A stretch of DNA of 64,000 nucleotides from Meloidogyne chitwoodi (taxonomy: Eukaryota; Nematoda; Chromadorea; Rhabditida; Meloidogynidae). Numbering within the stretch: position 1 is the stretch's first letter; every line of letters starts with the position of its first letter. The translations under genes were made by a program, and so were the position numbers. Positions 21,180 to 32,939 of the stretch are shown in pieces. The notes beneath the pieces were generated by a model that did not search any database, had not been told where the DNA came from, and worked only from the letters and a program-made list of their open reading frames with translations. The stretch spans positions 682,001 through 746,000 of the forward strand of contig JACZZP010000019.1 in the NCBI GenBank assembly GCA_015183035.1, written 5' to 3'.

Positions 21180-22424
21180 ATTACAATCGTGAAGACACTG
21201 TTACGAAATTGAATAACCATACACAAAATGAAAAACAAAGGAAAAGACATGGGCGGCAGGATTTTAGAAACCCTCAAGGACGTGTTTATTAAAAATTTTT
21301 TATTAATTATAAAACTTATCAATAAAACACAAATATTTTGTTTAAATATTTAGTAAACTATTAAATATTTAAATTAAAAAGGCTGATATAACAATGAAAA
21401 TTAAAAGTATTTTTGTTTCAAAATATATAAAACTTTTATTTATTGAATAAAAATGGCTGTGCCGCATACACTGACTAATTGGCTTTGATAGATTTGCTCC
21501 AACACCAAATGTTATTTCTCGAACCTAAACCTCGTAATTCATTATCAAATTGTTGTAATTATCGTTTTTAATGAAGTATTAAACTTGTATTTCTTTAAAA
21601 AAATGGCGATTATGAAAGAGTCATCTTCAGATCACCAGCTAAACAGTTTATAAGGAAACAATCGCCAGCAGCTCCTATGAATGTTACAAGGCGTATATAA
21701 ATTAAATTTATTTTAGTAATTATAAAATATAAATTAAAAATTATTATAAAATTAAAAAAAAGATATTCGAAATAATTAATTTAAAATATTGCTCTACACG
21801 AATTAACCTACGTTAACAAAAAAATATTTTATTCAATTATTATCGAAAATAGAATTTGAAAATATAATGAGATTATGCATGAAACAATGATAAAAAACAT
21901 AAAATAAATTAAATAAAATATAATAATAATATTTTTCAAGTTAATTCTTGATTTTTTTATAAAAAGGTTGGACATTATATGCAAAATAATTAATTAATTA
22001 AATATATTAAATTTTTATTTTTAATATTTTATTAGATTGACTTTTAAAATAGTCAATGGAGATCACACAGGTGTCAATTTGGAGCTACCTACTTAAAGAA
22101 CATTGGAAGAAAAAGGATCAAAAGATGTGTTTAAGATTTTTCTAAGAAACTTTAATATATTTGTTTAAATATAATTTTAATTGCTCCATTTCTTTTGAAC
22201 AAGCCTATTTAACCCCTATTTAAATCAATAACAATAAATCCAATTTTAGCAAAATTAACTGATCTTGAACTCTAGATATTAGAGGATTGAAAGACAGAAG
22301 AAGCATGGAGAGTTTTCTTATACATAATTCAAGTAAACCGAATGGTAATTTAGCAAATTTAAAATTTGAAGAAGTGTATTAATCAAATGTTATTAAAGAA
22401 AATTTGGAAAGTTTTATTTCAAGG
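21180..22424 (+). pseudogene. Decayed multi-exon gene, unknown family
   Basis: Four coding-like pieces lie in order. About 21200-21275: NHTQNEKQRKRHGRQDFRNP. About 21481-21570: LLQHQMLFLEPKPRNSLSNC. 21602-21700: YERVIFRSPAKQFIRKQSPA. 22037-22168, after acceptor TTATTAG: FKIVNGDHTGVNLELPT, TAA, RTLEEKGSKDVFKIFLRN. 22272-22424: GLKDRRSMESFLIHNSSKPN, NLANLKFEEVY, TAA (22380), then VIKENLESF to a possible donor. The peptide character is normal on both sides of both TAA codons, so these look like nonsense mutations in a dead gene. No domain recognised. Confidence 0.4.
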
Positions 22425-23378
22425 GTAATTTTGGTTTTTTATAGATATAAATAATTAACATTTTTATTTAATAAAATATTTATTTGTTCCACCTCGGCTG
22501 AATCATTGTATTTCTAAGCATAGAAGGCCTAATTCTCTAATAGTCATCTAAACAATTGTAATATGTTTATATAATTTTAAATATTTATTTTAATTAATTT
22601 AAATAAATAAATAATGCATTTAAAAACACAAATCAATAATTAAATTTAATTAATTATTAAAAATAATTTACGTTGTCTATAGGAGGGTGTATAAAATAAT
22701 TAAAAAACGAATTTTAAAATATAAAAAAAATTTTTAAATCAATCGAAAATTAAAAACAACAATAAAAATTTTACAGCATATTTTTTTAATTTTAAAAAAT
22801 TTTTAATTTTAAAAAATTTTTAATTTTTACTGGGACAATTTATACCATTTTCTGAAAAAACTTTCAAATCTGCTTATCGTTTTTATCCTTAAAATATCTT
22901 CAGAAAAATACGTTGATAATAAGGAATAAGCTACTTTAATGATGAAACAACCATTTACAAGATTTGTTGATAAAGTTCAAAATAAAAATATTATAATTAA
23001 AAAATATTCAATGTGAGGATATAAATGCGATTTTCAAGGATACCAACATATGAAAAATGTTAAATTGCTATATTAGTACAAATATTTTTTAATTAATTTT
23101 TATTAATAAATAGCTTAAAAGAGAAGTGAACTAAGTGGATGGAAAAAAGGTTTTAGCTTGGGTATAAAATGCAGCAATTTATTTAATTAATAAATATAAT
23201 TAAAAATATTTAATTAATAAATATTAAAATTTAAAAATATTTAGAATTGAACAAATTTATTTTTTAAAATTGATACAATTAATAATTTAAAAATTTACCT
23301 AGAAATAAATCGTCACGAAATTGCTATATACGAAATAATAAAATTTAATATTTAATATAAAGAAGTAAAACCATTGGA
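22425..23378. other. AT-rich desert
   Basis: Contains a short 3-copy tandem near 22782-22830 (TTTTAAAAAATTTTTAA). No gene seen. Confidence 0.5.
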
Positions 23379-23561
23379 ATGGCGATGGAACCTTTAAGAG
23401 TTGATTCAACAAAGAAAAATATTGGGCTAAATTTAATTTTAGTTTCACCTTCAAATTTTCTACAACTATACACTATCAATGTTTTGAAGCAAGAAATAGA
23501 TACACGATATATAACGATAAATATTCCAAAATATAAAACTCTTAATATATTTAAAAATTAA
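23379..23561 (+). pseudogene. Possible MULE transposase relic
   Basis: The frame reads MAMEPLRVDSTKK...SNFLQLYTINVLKQE. In the next frame the first bases spell DGTFK. DGTF followed after a short gap by F.QLYTI is the signature of MULE transposases, so a one-base shift inside an old fragment would explain both. Only about 60 codons remain, and no other MULE motif was found nearby. Confidence 0.3.
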
Positions 23562-24548
23562 ATTTTTTATTAAATTAATGCGTTAATTCTAAATTTACTA
23601 CAATGAAAAAATCAAACAGAATGGAAAATACATTATTATATTCCATAGATTTGAAGAAGAAATAAAATTATTAATATTAAAATTTAATTAAATATTTTTA
23701 TTTAATTAAATTTAAAAATAATTTTAAACAAAAACATTAAAATATAATTTAAAAATTTAATACAAATATTAACTAAATATTAAAAAAATTTTTATTCACA
23801 TTTCGATGTTTATTCCAAACGATCATAAATTACGTTCTATTGAAACTTTTTTTTTTAATTTTTAAATTTATATTAGTTTTTTTATATCAAGTGAGCTTTT
23901 ATAGTTTAAATTTGAAAAAAAAATTTAAAAATTATATAGTATCTAATTTAAAAAAATTAAAATATGTACTTTATAAAATTATTTCGTTTGAAGAGTTTGA
24001 AATTAATAAAATTCTCACTGAATGTAACGAAATTAAAGTTCATAACATTTGATTATTATTTCAATAAAATATTTAGATATAATTTATTTTTTAAATTATA
24101 ATTAATATTTTAAAAATAAAAAATAACTTTAAAAATATTAAATTGATTAAATTTAAAAATTAGTAAAGTTAACTAAAATTTATCTGATTTTTAAAGAATT
24201 CTGTTTTTGAAAAGAAGAAAATAATTACAGAAGTCGTCAAAATCTGAGAAAATAAGAATTGAGCATCACATATTTGATCAAACAATTAACGAATTGACAG
24301 TCACATAAATTTAAAATTTATTTATCTAAAATATTTTATTAATTTATAATATTTTCCAAGTTTAATATAAAATAAAAAATATTATTTTTTACTTTTGAAC
24401 AAAATAAATATTAAATTTTAGAATTAATTTTTTAATTAATTAAATGTAATGTTAATAAGAGTATTATGAGTTTACTCGCCTTTACTCAAAAATATCGGAT
24501 TTTATTTTAAATTTTTTAATTTTAAATTAAAAATTTTAATATAATTAT
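23562..24548. other. AT-rich desert
   Basis: The 70-codon frame at 23840-24052 is low-complexity Phe/Lys/Leu text expected from A/T runs. Nothing else supportable. Confidence 0.5.
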
Positions 24549-24812
24549 TTATAAAAATTTAGCAATTAATTCTACCCGATTGCATAATAAAAAACATGCC
24601 TTTTTGGTATTTCGAGCATTTTTAAAAATTTTATTGACATAATTTACGAAATTAAACGAATTTTGCTCATTTAATAGTGTTTTAAGTAACTTTATGTTTT
24701 GATTTAGGAAATAATCTGATTGTTGAATATCAAGCACACACAAACTGCCTACAATCAGCAAAAAAACCGAGAAAAGTAAACCCAGCCTGGCTAAGAAATA
24801 GAAAAAATACAA
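24549..24812 (-). CDS. Candidate small secreted or membrane protein
   Basis: 87 codons from ATG at 24812 to TAA. The N-terminus is a textbook signal-peptide shape (ARLGLLFSVFLLIVGSLCVL), followed by a polar, helical region (QNIKLLKTLLNEQNSFNFVN) and a tail with KKACFLLCNRVELIAKFL. Base composition is less A/T-extreme than the flanks. No family is recognised and no expression signal was found. Small secreted proteins are common in parasitic nematodes, but calling this an effector would be speculation. Confidence 0.35.
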   Translation of the reverse strand: MYFFYFLARLGLLFSVFLLIVGSLCVLDIQQSDYFLNQNIKLLKTLLNEQNSFNFVNYVNKIFKNARNTKKACFLLCNRVELIAKFL

Positions 24813-25569
24813 TCAAGCCTAGCTAGATAAAGCCATTGAAGAAGCTTTACATAGGTGTTTATGTTTTAATAAAATAATTTATAATTATATATCCTATTAT
24901 TAAAAAATTTAAAATACAAAAAACTATAATTATAATAGAATGAAAAATGTTGGAAAAACTATAGGTAGTAGAGGTTGCTTTAAATAATTAAAAATGCATT
25001 ATTGTTTTGGTATATTATGAAATTTTTAAAATATAAATAAGAATAAAATTTAATTTTTAAAATATAAATAAGAATAAAATTTAATTTTTAAAATTTTACA
25101 CATAAATTATTCAAAAATATGTGGACTAATCGATTATCAAATTACAAAACAGATCAACAAATTAATTGTCGAAAACAGGAATATTGCTTTATTTTGTCAA
25201 TCTAAACGAAATTGATGCTCGCTTAATTGGTACTTTTTTATTACCATTTGTATAAGAACCTTCATTTAAACTTTTATTTAGAAGGCATTATAATGTTATC
25301 ATCAAGAAAAGATCAAAACATTTATAAAATATAAGACTTGAATATGAACACATTTAGCTATACTTAAGCAAGCAGGGTGATATAATCATAATAATATTAA
25401 AAATACAATTTTTTAATTGATTAAAATTAAATTTACAAATTTATCAAATTATTAAAAAAGAAGTACAAAGGTAAAATGGTCAAATTTTAAATTATTTATT
25501 AATTCTAGTAATATATTAATTTGGCTTCCGAATCTTTAGTTTTGCCAAAAAAAAAAAGACGACAGCCAA
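24813..25569. other. AT-rich desert
   Basis: Holds a perfect 33-bp tandem pair at about 25022-25088 (unit AAATATAAATAAGAATAAAA...). No gene seen. Confidence 0.5.
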
Positions 25570-26580
25570 TGTATTTTTAATTTTCTATATAAAATTTAAT
25601 TATGATAATATCAGTAAACTTTTTATGATCATCAAAGACAGTACCAAATTAAATTTGTTAATATCGTATAAATAAATTAAATCATTTATATTGCCTATTT
25701 ATTATTATTTACATTTATTTAATATAAATTTTCTAATGAAAATATCAGTGCATTTTTCGGCCACAAGAGCAGCTCTACTAATTTCCCCTGAATTTACTAG
25801 AATAAAATAAAATAATTCAATTATAAAAATATTTATTATTAATTAAATTTATTTAATATAAAATTAATTATGAAAATATCAGTACACATTTTTGTGATCA
25901 TCAAAGAACAGTGTCTTTATAAATTTGACTATATATCATAAAATAAATTAATTAAATTAAAATAATAATTTGTTATTATTTAAATTTATTTAAATAAAAT
26001 TTAATTATGATATCAGTGCATTTTTCGGTCACAAGGGAGCTTCATGTAACTTCCCGTGCATTTAATAAAATAAAATTAATTAATTCAATTATAAAAATAT
26101 TTATTATTATTAAATTTATTTAATATAAAATTTAATTATGAAAATATCAGTACACATTTTTTAGAAATCAAAGAAGTGTCAAACTAAATTTGATTATATA
26201 TCATAAAATACATTAATTCAATTATATAATAATATTTGTTATTAATTAAATTTATTTAATATAAAATTAAATTTATTTAATATAAAAGTTAATAATGGGT
26301 AAAATAAGTGCATTTTATGGACATCAAGGAGCCTCATCTAATTATCCGTGCATTTAATAAATAGAATAAAATAAATTTATTTAATAAAATTTACAAATGA
26401 ATATATGAGTACACTTTGTGGAGAACATTGTCAAATTATATTTGCATTTTGTACTAAATTAATTCAACTAAAATAATATTTGTTATTAATTAAATTTATT
26501 CATTATAAAAGTTAATAATGGGTAAAATAAGTTCAATTTTCGGCCACCAAGGATGCTCGTCTAATTTTCCATGCATTTAA
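25570..26580 (+). repeat. Alternating two-type tandem array, about 4 dimers
   Basis: Eight monomers of about 110-145 bp alternate between type A (ATCAGTACACATTTTT...ATCAAAGAACAGTGTC) and type B (GTGCATTTTTCGGCCACAAG...TTCCCGTGCATTTAATA), giving a dimer period of about 260 bp. Type B copies keep a short frame: GKISAFYGHQGASSNYPCI near 26296, GKISSIFGHQGCSSNFPCI near 26518 and a diverged version near 25735. This suggests a tandemly duplicated exon pair rather than a simple satellite. Confidence 0.65.
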
Positions 26581-27490
26581 TAGTATAAAATAATTTATAT
26601 TCGAAAAAATATAAATAAATATCACCGAAGTTTGTAATAATAAATTAAATGAATTTATTATTTTAAAGCTTTAATAACTTTCTAAATTTATTAGTTAAAT
26701 TAAGAATTTTTGATATTTATAATTGCAGGTACATAAAGGTAGTTAATTAAAAAATAATTAAATTAGTATTAATAAATATAATTATAATATTTAAAATTGA
26801 ACGAATTAAATAGTTAAGTAACGATATTTCTAATAAATGGCTAAAAATAAATAAATTAATTTATTAAATTTTAATTGTAAAAATTTTAAAGAATAAATAT
26901 GTATTTAATGAATTAAAAGATTTTAGTCGAAATAATGATTGAAAATTAAATACACAACTACAAAATACTAATCGAGGAACTTTTAGCAAATATAAAAAAA
27001 TTCGTAAGGTGAAGATATTTATAAAAGTCAATATACAAAATAACTCACAACTCAAATAAAAAACTTAATGAAAAGCTCAGAAAAGTCTTCAAAATAATAA
27101 AAATAATTATTCTTAAATAATATTTTTTAATTTTTTTTATTAAATGACTTCATTCCACTCACATATATGTTTAATCACAAAAGATATATTAGAAATAAAT
27201 ATTTTATATTTTTAAGGAATTTAACCTTAATATACAAATAATAAAATAGCTAAAAATTTATTTATGAAAAATATTTTAGGTACGAAATAATTTACTTCAA
27301 CTTATCGAAAATATCGACATTTTGAAATATAATTTATAATAACAGATATTATTTTATTATATTAATTTATACAATGATGGTTGAACGAGATATAATTAAT
27401 GAAAACTATTTATAATAACTATATAAATATTTAAATAGTTATGGATAAAATTTAAAATTAGTATCTAAATATCACACGATCGACAAAATT
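26581..27490. other. AT-rich desert
   Basis: The minus-strand frame at 26864-27055 and its plus-strand counterpart are not convincing. No repeat recognised. Confidence 0.5.
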
Positions 27491-27689
27491 ATTACCACCA
27501 AAATTATTAAATATTTTATTTAAAAGAAAATTATATAAAATAAAATGAAAGATTGAAAGATTAAATTTACGGGGGAAAATTATTATATTTATATGAAAAT
27601 AAATTGAAGGTTACAAAGAATTTGTTCGGCGAATAAGAAATATAATAAACAAATTAATTAATTAACATTGTGACGTTTATAAGTCACAA
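27491..27689 (-). repeat. Repeat A, copy 1
   Basis: An inverted-orientation copy of the repeat at 55794-56007 and 62191-62387. Conserved core: TCGGCGAATAAG, GTTACAAAGAATTTG and an end GTGACGTTTATAAGTCAC, itself a near-palindrome. About 200 bp with no coding frame. A short non-autonomous element is likely. Confidence 0.75.
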
Positions 27690-27737
27690 CAAAATAAATA
27701 AGAACTCAAAATCGTAAATAATTTTAATTTATCGAAA

Positions 27738-27908
27738 ATGGACTTTATGTTGGGCCATAGACCGTTTTTAAAAATAAAAAGGGTTGAAGAAGAAGGAGAA
27801 AAAGAGACGCTTCCGGCCGGAAGAGTTAGAAGAGGAATTTCGAGTCAAACTTTGTTGCGACTGCAATTTAAAGAACTACTATTTCCAACTCCAACATTAA
27901 ATTACTAA
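27738..27908 (+). CDS. 56-residue basic protein candidate
   Basis: ATG at 27738 to TAA at 27906-27908. The frame is markedly more GC-rich than the flanks and includes MDFMLGHRPFLKIKRVEEEG, then TLPAGRVRRGISSQTLLRLQ and FKELLFPTPTLNY. Basic, with no signal peptide or membrane helix. A TATAAAA lies downstream at about 27957, so an LTR fragment is an alternative. No family recognised. Confidence 0.3.
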   Translation: MDFMLGHRPFLKIKRVEEEGEKETLPAGRVRRGISSQTLLRLQFKELLFPTPTLNY

Positions 27909-28784
27909 ATAAATAAATAATTATTAAATAATACAGTAACTCTTCCTGCAACAGCTTATAAAAACAGCTAACAGCAACTATCCGAAGAGAACATATACAT
28001 TAGATTTTAAATAAATTAGGAATAAATAAACATAGATTTAATAAGGATACGATGAAAATGATCAATTACATTAAAAATAAATCTTTATATTGTTGCAATG
28101 AATGCCAATTAATGAGTAAATTCAATTAACTTTCAATATTTAGTAAAATTTACTTATTAAAAAGTGATACTTTATTTAATATTTAAAATGTGTATAACTT
28201 AACATCACAACGATTGAAAAAATAAATTCTCAAAAACATAAATAATTTTAATTTTATTGAAAAATTGAACAACTTAACTCAGCATCAAACCTAGAAAAAC
28301 AAGATCAAATTTTCTAAAACATTGGATAAATAAGGGAATTAATCTTGCTAACCACAAGTCGCCGAATTCTTAAATCACGCCAATCGCAAAAGGAAAAATT
28401 ATTGTTCTTTATATTTACAATTTTTTTTAAATTATACTTGAATAAAATTTTTTATTTGATATTTTTATTTTATTAAAGATTCAACAAAATATATATTTAT
28501 TAATATTTAGAAATTATTATTTACAAAATAAAAATAATTTAAATTAATTACTATATTTAATAATTTAAATAAATTAAAAAGTAAAATGAACTTAAACACT
28601 TTTATCACAAATTATCTGAAGATCAATAAAAAATTGTTAATATTTATTTTTAATTAAATTAGATGTAATAAATTTTATGTTGATGAAATCGGTACCATTT
28701 ATTCAATTTATAAGAATTTTAAACAAAAAGGAAAAGTACCAAAATTTAGATGAACGGTTGCAAAACTAATTGAAGCATTTTAAT
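27909..28784. other. AT-rich spacer
   Basis: The first 100 bases are relatively GC-rich (CTCTTCCTGCAACAGC, a TATAAAA, GCTAACAGCAACTATCCG) and may belong to the same unit as the 56-residue frame. The rest is featureless. Confidence 0.4.
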
Positions 28785-28892
28785 ATGTCTAATAATCTGT
28801 TTGATGAAATCACAAATCTACAAAATGGATGTTACGAATTAAAAAATTTTGTAGCTCTTCATCTAGAAGAGAAAGAAATATTTGCTGAAAAG
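28785..28892 (+). pseudogene. Coiled-coil first-exon candidate
   Basis: ATG opens 36 codons, MSNNLFDEITNLQNGCYELK then NFVALHLEEKEIFAEK, ending at a possible donor GTTTAG. The layout matches the relic at 18903 (MFEEIYGEIGKIQADIKLLK). No downstream exon was identified. Confidence 0.3.
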
Positions 28893-29518
28893 GTTTAGGT
28901 TTTAGCGTTTCTTTATGGCCTTTTTTAATCCTTTATACTTAATAAAACAAGTTTTATTTGCTATTTTTATATTATTAAATATTCAATAAAATATATGTAT
29001 ATTTATAAATATTTAGAAAATTGTTCTTTATTTTAGAAAAATAATTTAAATTAATATTAATATGGAAACACATTGGTAAGCATCGTACGTTTTATTAAAG
29101 TGAATCAGCAACAAGTAATGCCATTAAAAAATATTAATTTTACAAATAATAAATATTCAATAGTTTTAGAAAATTTTATTTACTAATTAACACTGAATAA
29201 AAATCATTTTTGATGCAGAAAAAGTAATAGAAAAAATCACGCTGTCCACATTACATAAATTATTTATTTAGAGGAAAAATTTAATTTAATTAAAAATCGT
29301 TAAATAAATTAAAATAAAATAAAAAAGTACTTTAAATTTATTAATAGGCACATTTAAAAGAGATAGAAAAAGGAAGAAAATGCGTCATTATAAAAAATAA
29401 TTTACATGTTACTTTAATTATAAAACGTATCAATAATACATAAAAATTTTGTTTAAATAATGTTCAGTTGACTAAACTGTTCAAATATTTAAGCAAAAAA
29501 TTAGAAAAAAGTCTATAT
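28893..29518. other. AT-rich desert
   Basis: Nothing supportable. Confidence 0.5.
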
Positions 29519-29590
29519 TTAAATCAAAATTTTTATATATAGTAAAGAAAAAAATTTAAATCAAAATTTTTATATAGTAAAGAAAAAAAT
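29519..29590. repeat. Recent 36-bp tandem duplication
   Basis: Two nearly identical copies of AAATCAAAATTTTTATATA...TAGTAAAGAAAAAAAT, differing by one TA. Confidence 0.8.
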
Positions 29591-29725
29591 CGTTACATTA
29601 GAATACCTAGTATGTAAAATAAGTCGTGAGGCAAAAGGAACCAGAAAAGAAGAACTTATTTAAAAAATAGAAAAGGTATGGAAGCATAAAGTTGATCGAG
29701 AAGGATAGAACTTTATTAAGCTTTT
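29591..29725 (+). pseudogene. SAP-like motif relic
   Basis: A frame reads IVTLEYLVCKISREAKGTRK, EELI, TAA, KIEKVWKHKVDREG, TAG. The Leu-...-GTRKEELI..IEK pattern is that of a SAP DNA-binding motif (helix, turn with Gly, helix). Two in-frame stops mark it as dead. Assignment is by motif shape only. Confidence 0.3.
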
Positions 29726-31480
29726 AAAAATTTTATATTTTTATTAATAGCAGCCCAATGCAATAAACAAGATGAAGCTCCTCTCAAAGAAATAATTATA
29801 ATTAAAATATATTTATTTTTGAAAAATAATTATATTTTAATAATTATTAAAATAAATATGTTAATTATTTATAATTTGTTTTTTCAAATTTTTTTATAAA
29901 TTACCAAAATTTAAGATTTTAATCATGATCGATGCTGAAAAAAATAACAAATTCGTAAATATATGTAAAGAATTCAAAATATCTTGGAAAAAAGGGAACG
30001 GAATCATAATCTTATAATAATAAATTTTATTATAATATTTCAATTAAATTTATATGAGTGAATATTCTAGAACTTGTTGCCGCAGGCTTAATACAGCATT
30101 TCAGTAATTTCAGTTAGAATTAATTGAAGTCATATATTAATTAAATTATAGAAAATAATCTTAAATTAATAGTACGAAATTAATTAAATATTAACGATTA
30201 ATATTTTCCAAAATTATCAAAATTTAAAAATAAATTGTAATACTGCAAATCGTATTTTTTTAAGTTTTATTTAACGTTATTTATTTTTTTTATTTATATT
30301 TTAATTTATAATAAAAATTAATTTTTATTTTTTTATTTAAATTATTTACTATTTTTTACATTTAATGTGAAGAAAAAAATTCAAAAAAAAAAAAAGTCGA
30401 CTATATACTAATTATGTCCTACTAATACAATAAATTGTTATAAAATGTAAATATTTTAATATTAATGTTGAAAAGTTAATGTGAACATTATGGATTCTGA
30501 ATAACTCTAGAGACCATTTTATTAAATAAATTTATGAATAAAAAATTGTTTTATAGCATGCTTGTAGATTTATTATTATAAATTTAATTGATAATATTTT
30601 TAAAAAACTTCAACCTAATAAAAATAAATAACAAAAAAAGTATCATTATTTTTAATATAATATTCTGAAAATCATACATGTAGAAATGGAAGTTCAGAAA
30701 AAAAACAATACAAAGCACTTTTTTACATTTTAATAATAATAATATATAGTCGATTAATATTAATTATTTGAATACTACACCTATGACTGAAGATAATTTC
30801 TGGAACTTTTCAAAGTCACTCATAAGAATAATTTATGCCGAACGTTTTGGACACAATTTGGGCATTCAAATAAAAATAAATAAATAATTTAATTTTAAAT
30901 GATTAATAAAATATAAAAAAATATAATTAATAAATATTTTGTATATTAAAAATTCAACCTGTAACTTTCAGTTTGAGGAAAAAGAAAGATACATAAATAA
31001 AAAAAGCACAAAGTTTACTCATTTCAAGGATATAATGTAAAATAACCAACTGAATTATTTCACCCATATTAAACTAGAAAAAAATATATTTAAATTAAAA
31101 AATTTAAATATTATTCTCAAGAAAATTAAAATTAAGCAAAGTCATATATTTAAGTAAGTATTGGCTTATAAAAAACGATCTTTTACATCATTAAAAAATA
31201 AAAGATTTATTTTTTATAAATATTTAATTAATATAAATGTCACAAATGCGAAATAAAAGTTAAATTTATTAATATTAATCATTTAAATTCTTATATTTTT
31301 TGTGTGATTCATATTTTTTATCGCTCATTTTTGATTTAACGTTCACTTTTAAAATAAATAAATATATTGTTATAATTTTGATTTGGGGCTTTAGTGACAA
31401 TAAATAAATTAATTAAATTTGATTAAACAATTAAACTAATACTAATTTATGGATTGGCTCATTTCAACTAACTAAAAAAC
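29726..31480. other. AT-rich desert
   Basis: Near 30060-30130 a short block (CTTGTTGCCGCAGG) resembles the coding-like piece at 46283-46371. Otherwise nothing supportable. Confidence 0.45.
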
Positions 31481-31627
31481 TACATAGATGTAAAAGCAAT
31501 TACAGGTCGTGAATGGCTTAAAATAAAAAACGACATTGAAGAACTAAAACAAAGTATATTCTATATTAAAAAAAGTCAAATTTCAATGAGCATGATATTC
31601 AACAAATCATATTTATCTAAATTTTAA
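31481..31627 (+). pseudogene. IKNDI-family exon relic
   Basis: 48 codons ending in TAA, including ITGREWLKIKNDIEELKQSI and FYIKKSQISMSMIFNKSYL. It aligns with LTRDEYLMIKNDIADIKEQI at 61285-61491. Heptad-like spacing suggests a coiled coil. No start ATG, so probably a terminal exon. Confidence 0.4.
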
Positions 31628-31868
31628 TTTAAAAATGTTTCAAGCTAAATAATAACAAGAGTTCATTGAATAAGATATTTCATTATACAAGTAAACAGCA
31701 AGATTATTGACAAAATTTTTTTATATTTTATAAGTTTTTAAAATTTATTATAAAAAATTTTAATTTCTTAACTATATTTTTAATAAGGGAATTCCGTCCA
31801 AATGGCGCCAATCAAAAAAAATGATGGGCATAAGTTTTTTATACTGAAAATTTATCAGATTCCATAGA

Positions 31869-31994
31869 ATAAAAAGCTCGATCAGTCGGAATGAGAAGGA
31901 AATCAACGAAATACAACAACGATTGATAAACGAACAAGTTAAATGAAGAACAGAAAAATATGAGAAATTACAGGATATTTTTGCCAAAAAATAA
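31869..31994 (+). pseudogene. Coiled-coil exon relic with one TGA
   Basis: The frame reads SSISRNEKEINEIQQRLINE, QVK, TGA (31944), RTEKYEKLQDIFAKK, TAA. Strong coiled-coil character continues across the TGA. The minus-strand frame at 31772-31987 is its shadow. Confidence 0.35.
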
Positions 31995-32676
31995 ATTTTC
32001 CACCGAAATAAAAATAATCAACCTAATCAAAAAATAGAAATTCTATTCAGCAAATTATTTTTACAACGCATAAAAATATAAAACAAAAAATGTGGCCAAA
32101 ACTTAAAATAAAAAATGGCCAAATTATTAAAAATAAATTACAGCACGCCTGAATCTATCATTTATTAACTAAAATGGCTCAAATTATTAATTAACTTGTC
32201 CAAAATTGAAATTAATTGCACAATCATTCCTCATGGTCAACTCGTCACCGTGAAAATCACAATCGGAATCAAAATAAATTTTAAAAGAATTTTAAATATT
32301 AAAGGTATTAATTATAAAATGTTTTCAAAATTTCTTAAAAAAATTTACAAAAAATTTTATTAAAAAAAAAAGACAGCCACACATGGTTTGAGTCAATTAT
32401 ACACCGTTTATTGAAAAAAATGTTGCTCTCATTAAAATTATTTTAAAATTAGTTATTTAATAATTCAAATCATTCTCTATTGTTTATGCCTGAAATGTTT
32501 AAATCAATTTTTATTCCATTATATAACTAATTTTGATCAAAGTGTCTAATCTAGAAATAATCTTTAATAAAATGAAACACTCTTGAATAAACGATAAAAA
32601 AATCATTTTAAATACTTAAGTAAACATTTATCTCCGCGAGACCTGTGCCACAGCTCTTGTAGATCAAGAAAAATAG
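31995..32676. other. AT-rich spacer
   Basis: No gene seen. The last 40 bases (CGAGACCTGTGCCACAGC) are GC-richer and may belong to the Merlin-like fragment that follows. Confidence 0.45.
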
Positions 32677-32763
32677 AAAATTGAAGGAAGGAAAATGATA
32701 GCTGAAATAGACGAGTCTTTTTCAAAAAGGAAAAATAATGTAGGTACGACGCCGCGTTCCTTC
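32677..32763 (+). pseudogene. Merlin/ISXO2-like transposase fragment 1
   Basis: The frame reads KIEGRKMIAEIDESFSKRKN then NVG. The order I-G/E-G, four or five residues, EIDES, then a short basic RKN run is the first catalytic-Asp segment of ISXO2/IS1595-type (Merlin) transposases. A second piece of the same segment lies at 45447-45520. The reading frame after 32763 is low-complexity and not part of the domain. Confidence 0.45.
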
Positions 32764-32939
32764 ACACAATTATGTATAATAAAAATAATAAATTTATTTA
32801 ATTCAATTAAAATTTTAGGAAAATTATTGTACTTTAAAAAGAATAATAAAAATTTAATAAAACTTGAATATTATAAAATGTTGAGTATAAAAAGGTTGAT
32901 TTTTAATCAGTTCATATTCTTATTTCATCACTTCAAAAC

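Noticed and set aside
18903..22424. A changed genetic code in which TAA is sense
   Set aside because: The 1398-codon retroelement frame and the spliced gene have no internal TAA and stop at TAA. Decay under A/T mutation bias explains the relics.
23840..24052. 70-codon Phe/Lys/Leu frame as a gene
   Set aside because: Composition is what A/T runs produce; no splice or homology support.
27738..28000. Solo LTR at 27.75-28.0 kb (TGTTGGG...GAACA with TATAAAA)
   Set aside because: The TATA box lies only about 35 bases from the proposed end, no AATAAA or target duplication was found, and the ends are poorly defined. Kept only as an alternative for the 56-residue frame.
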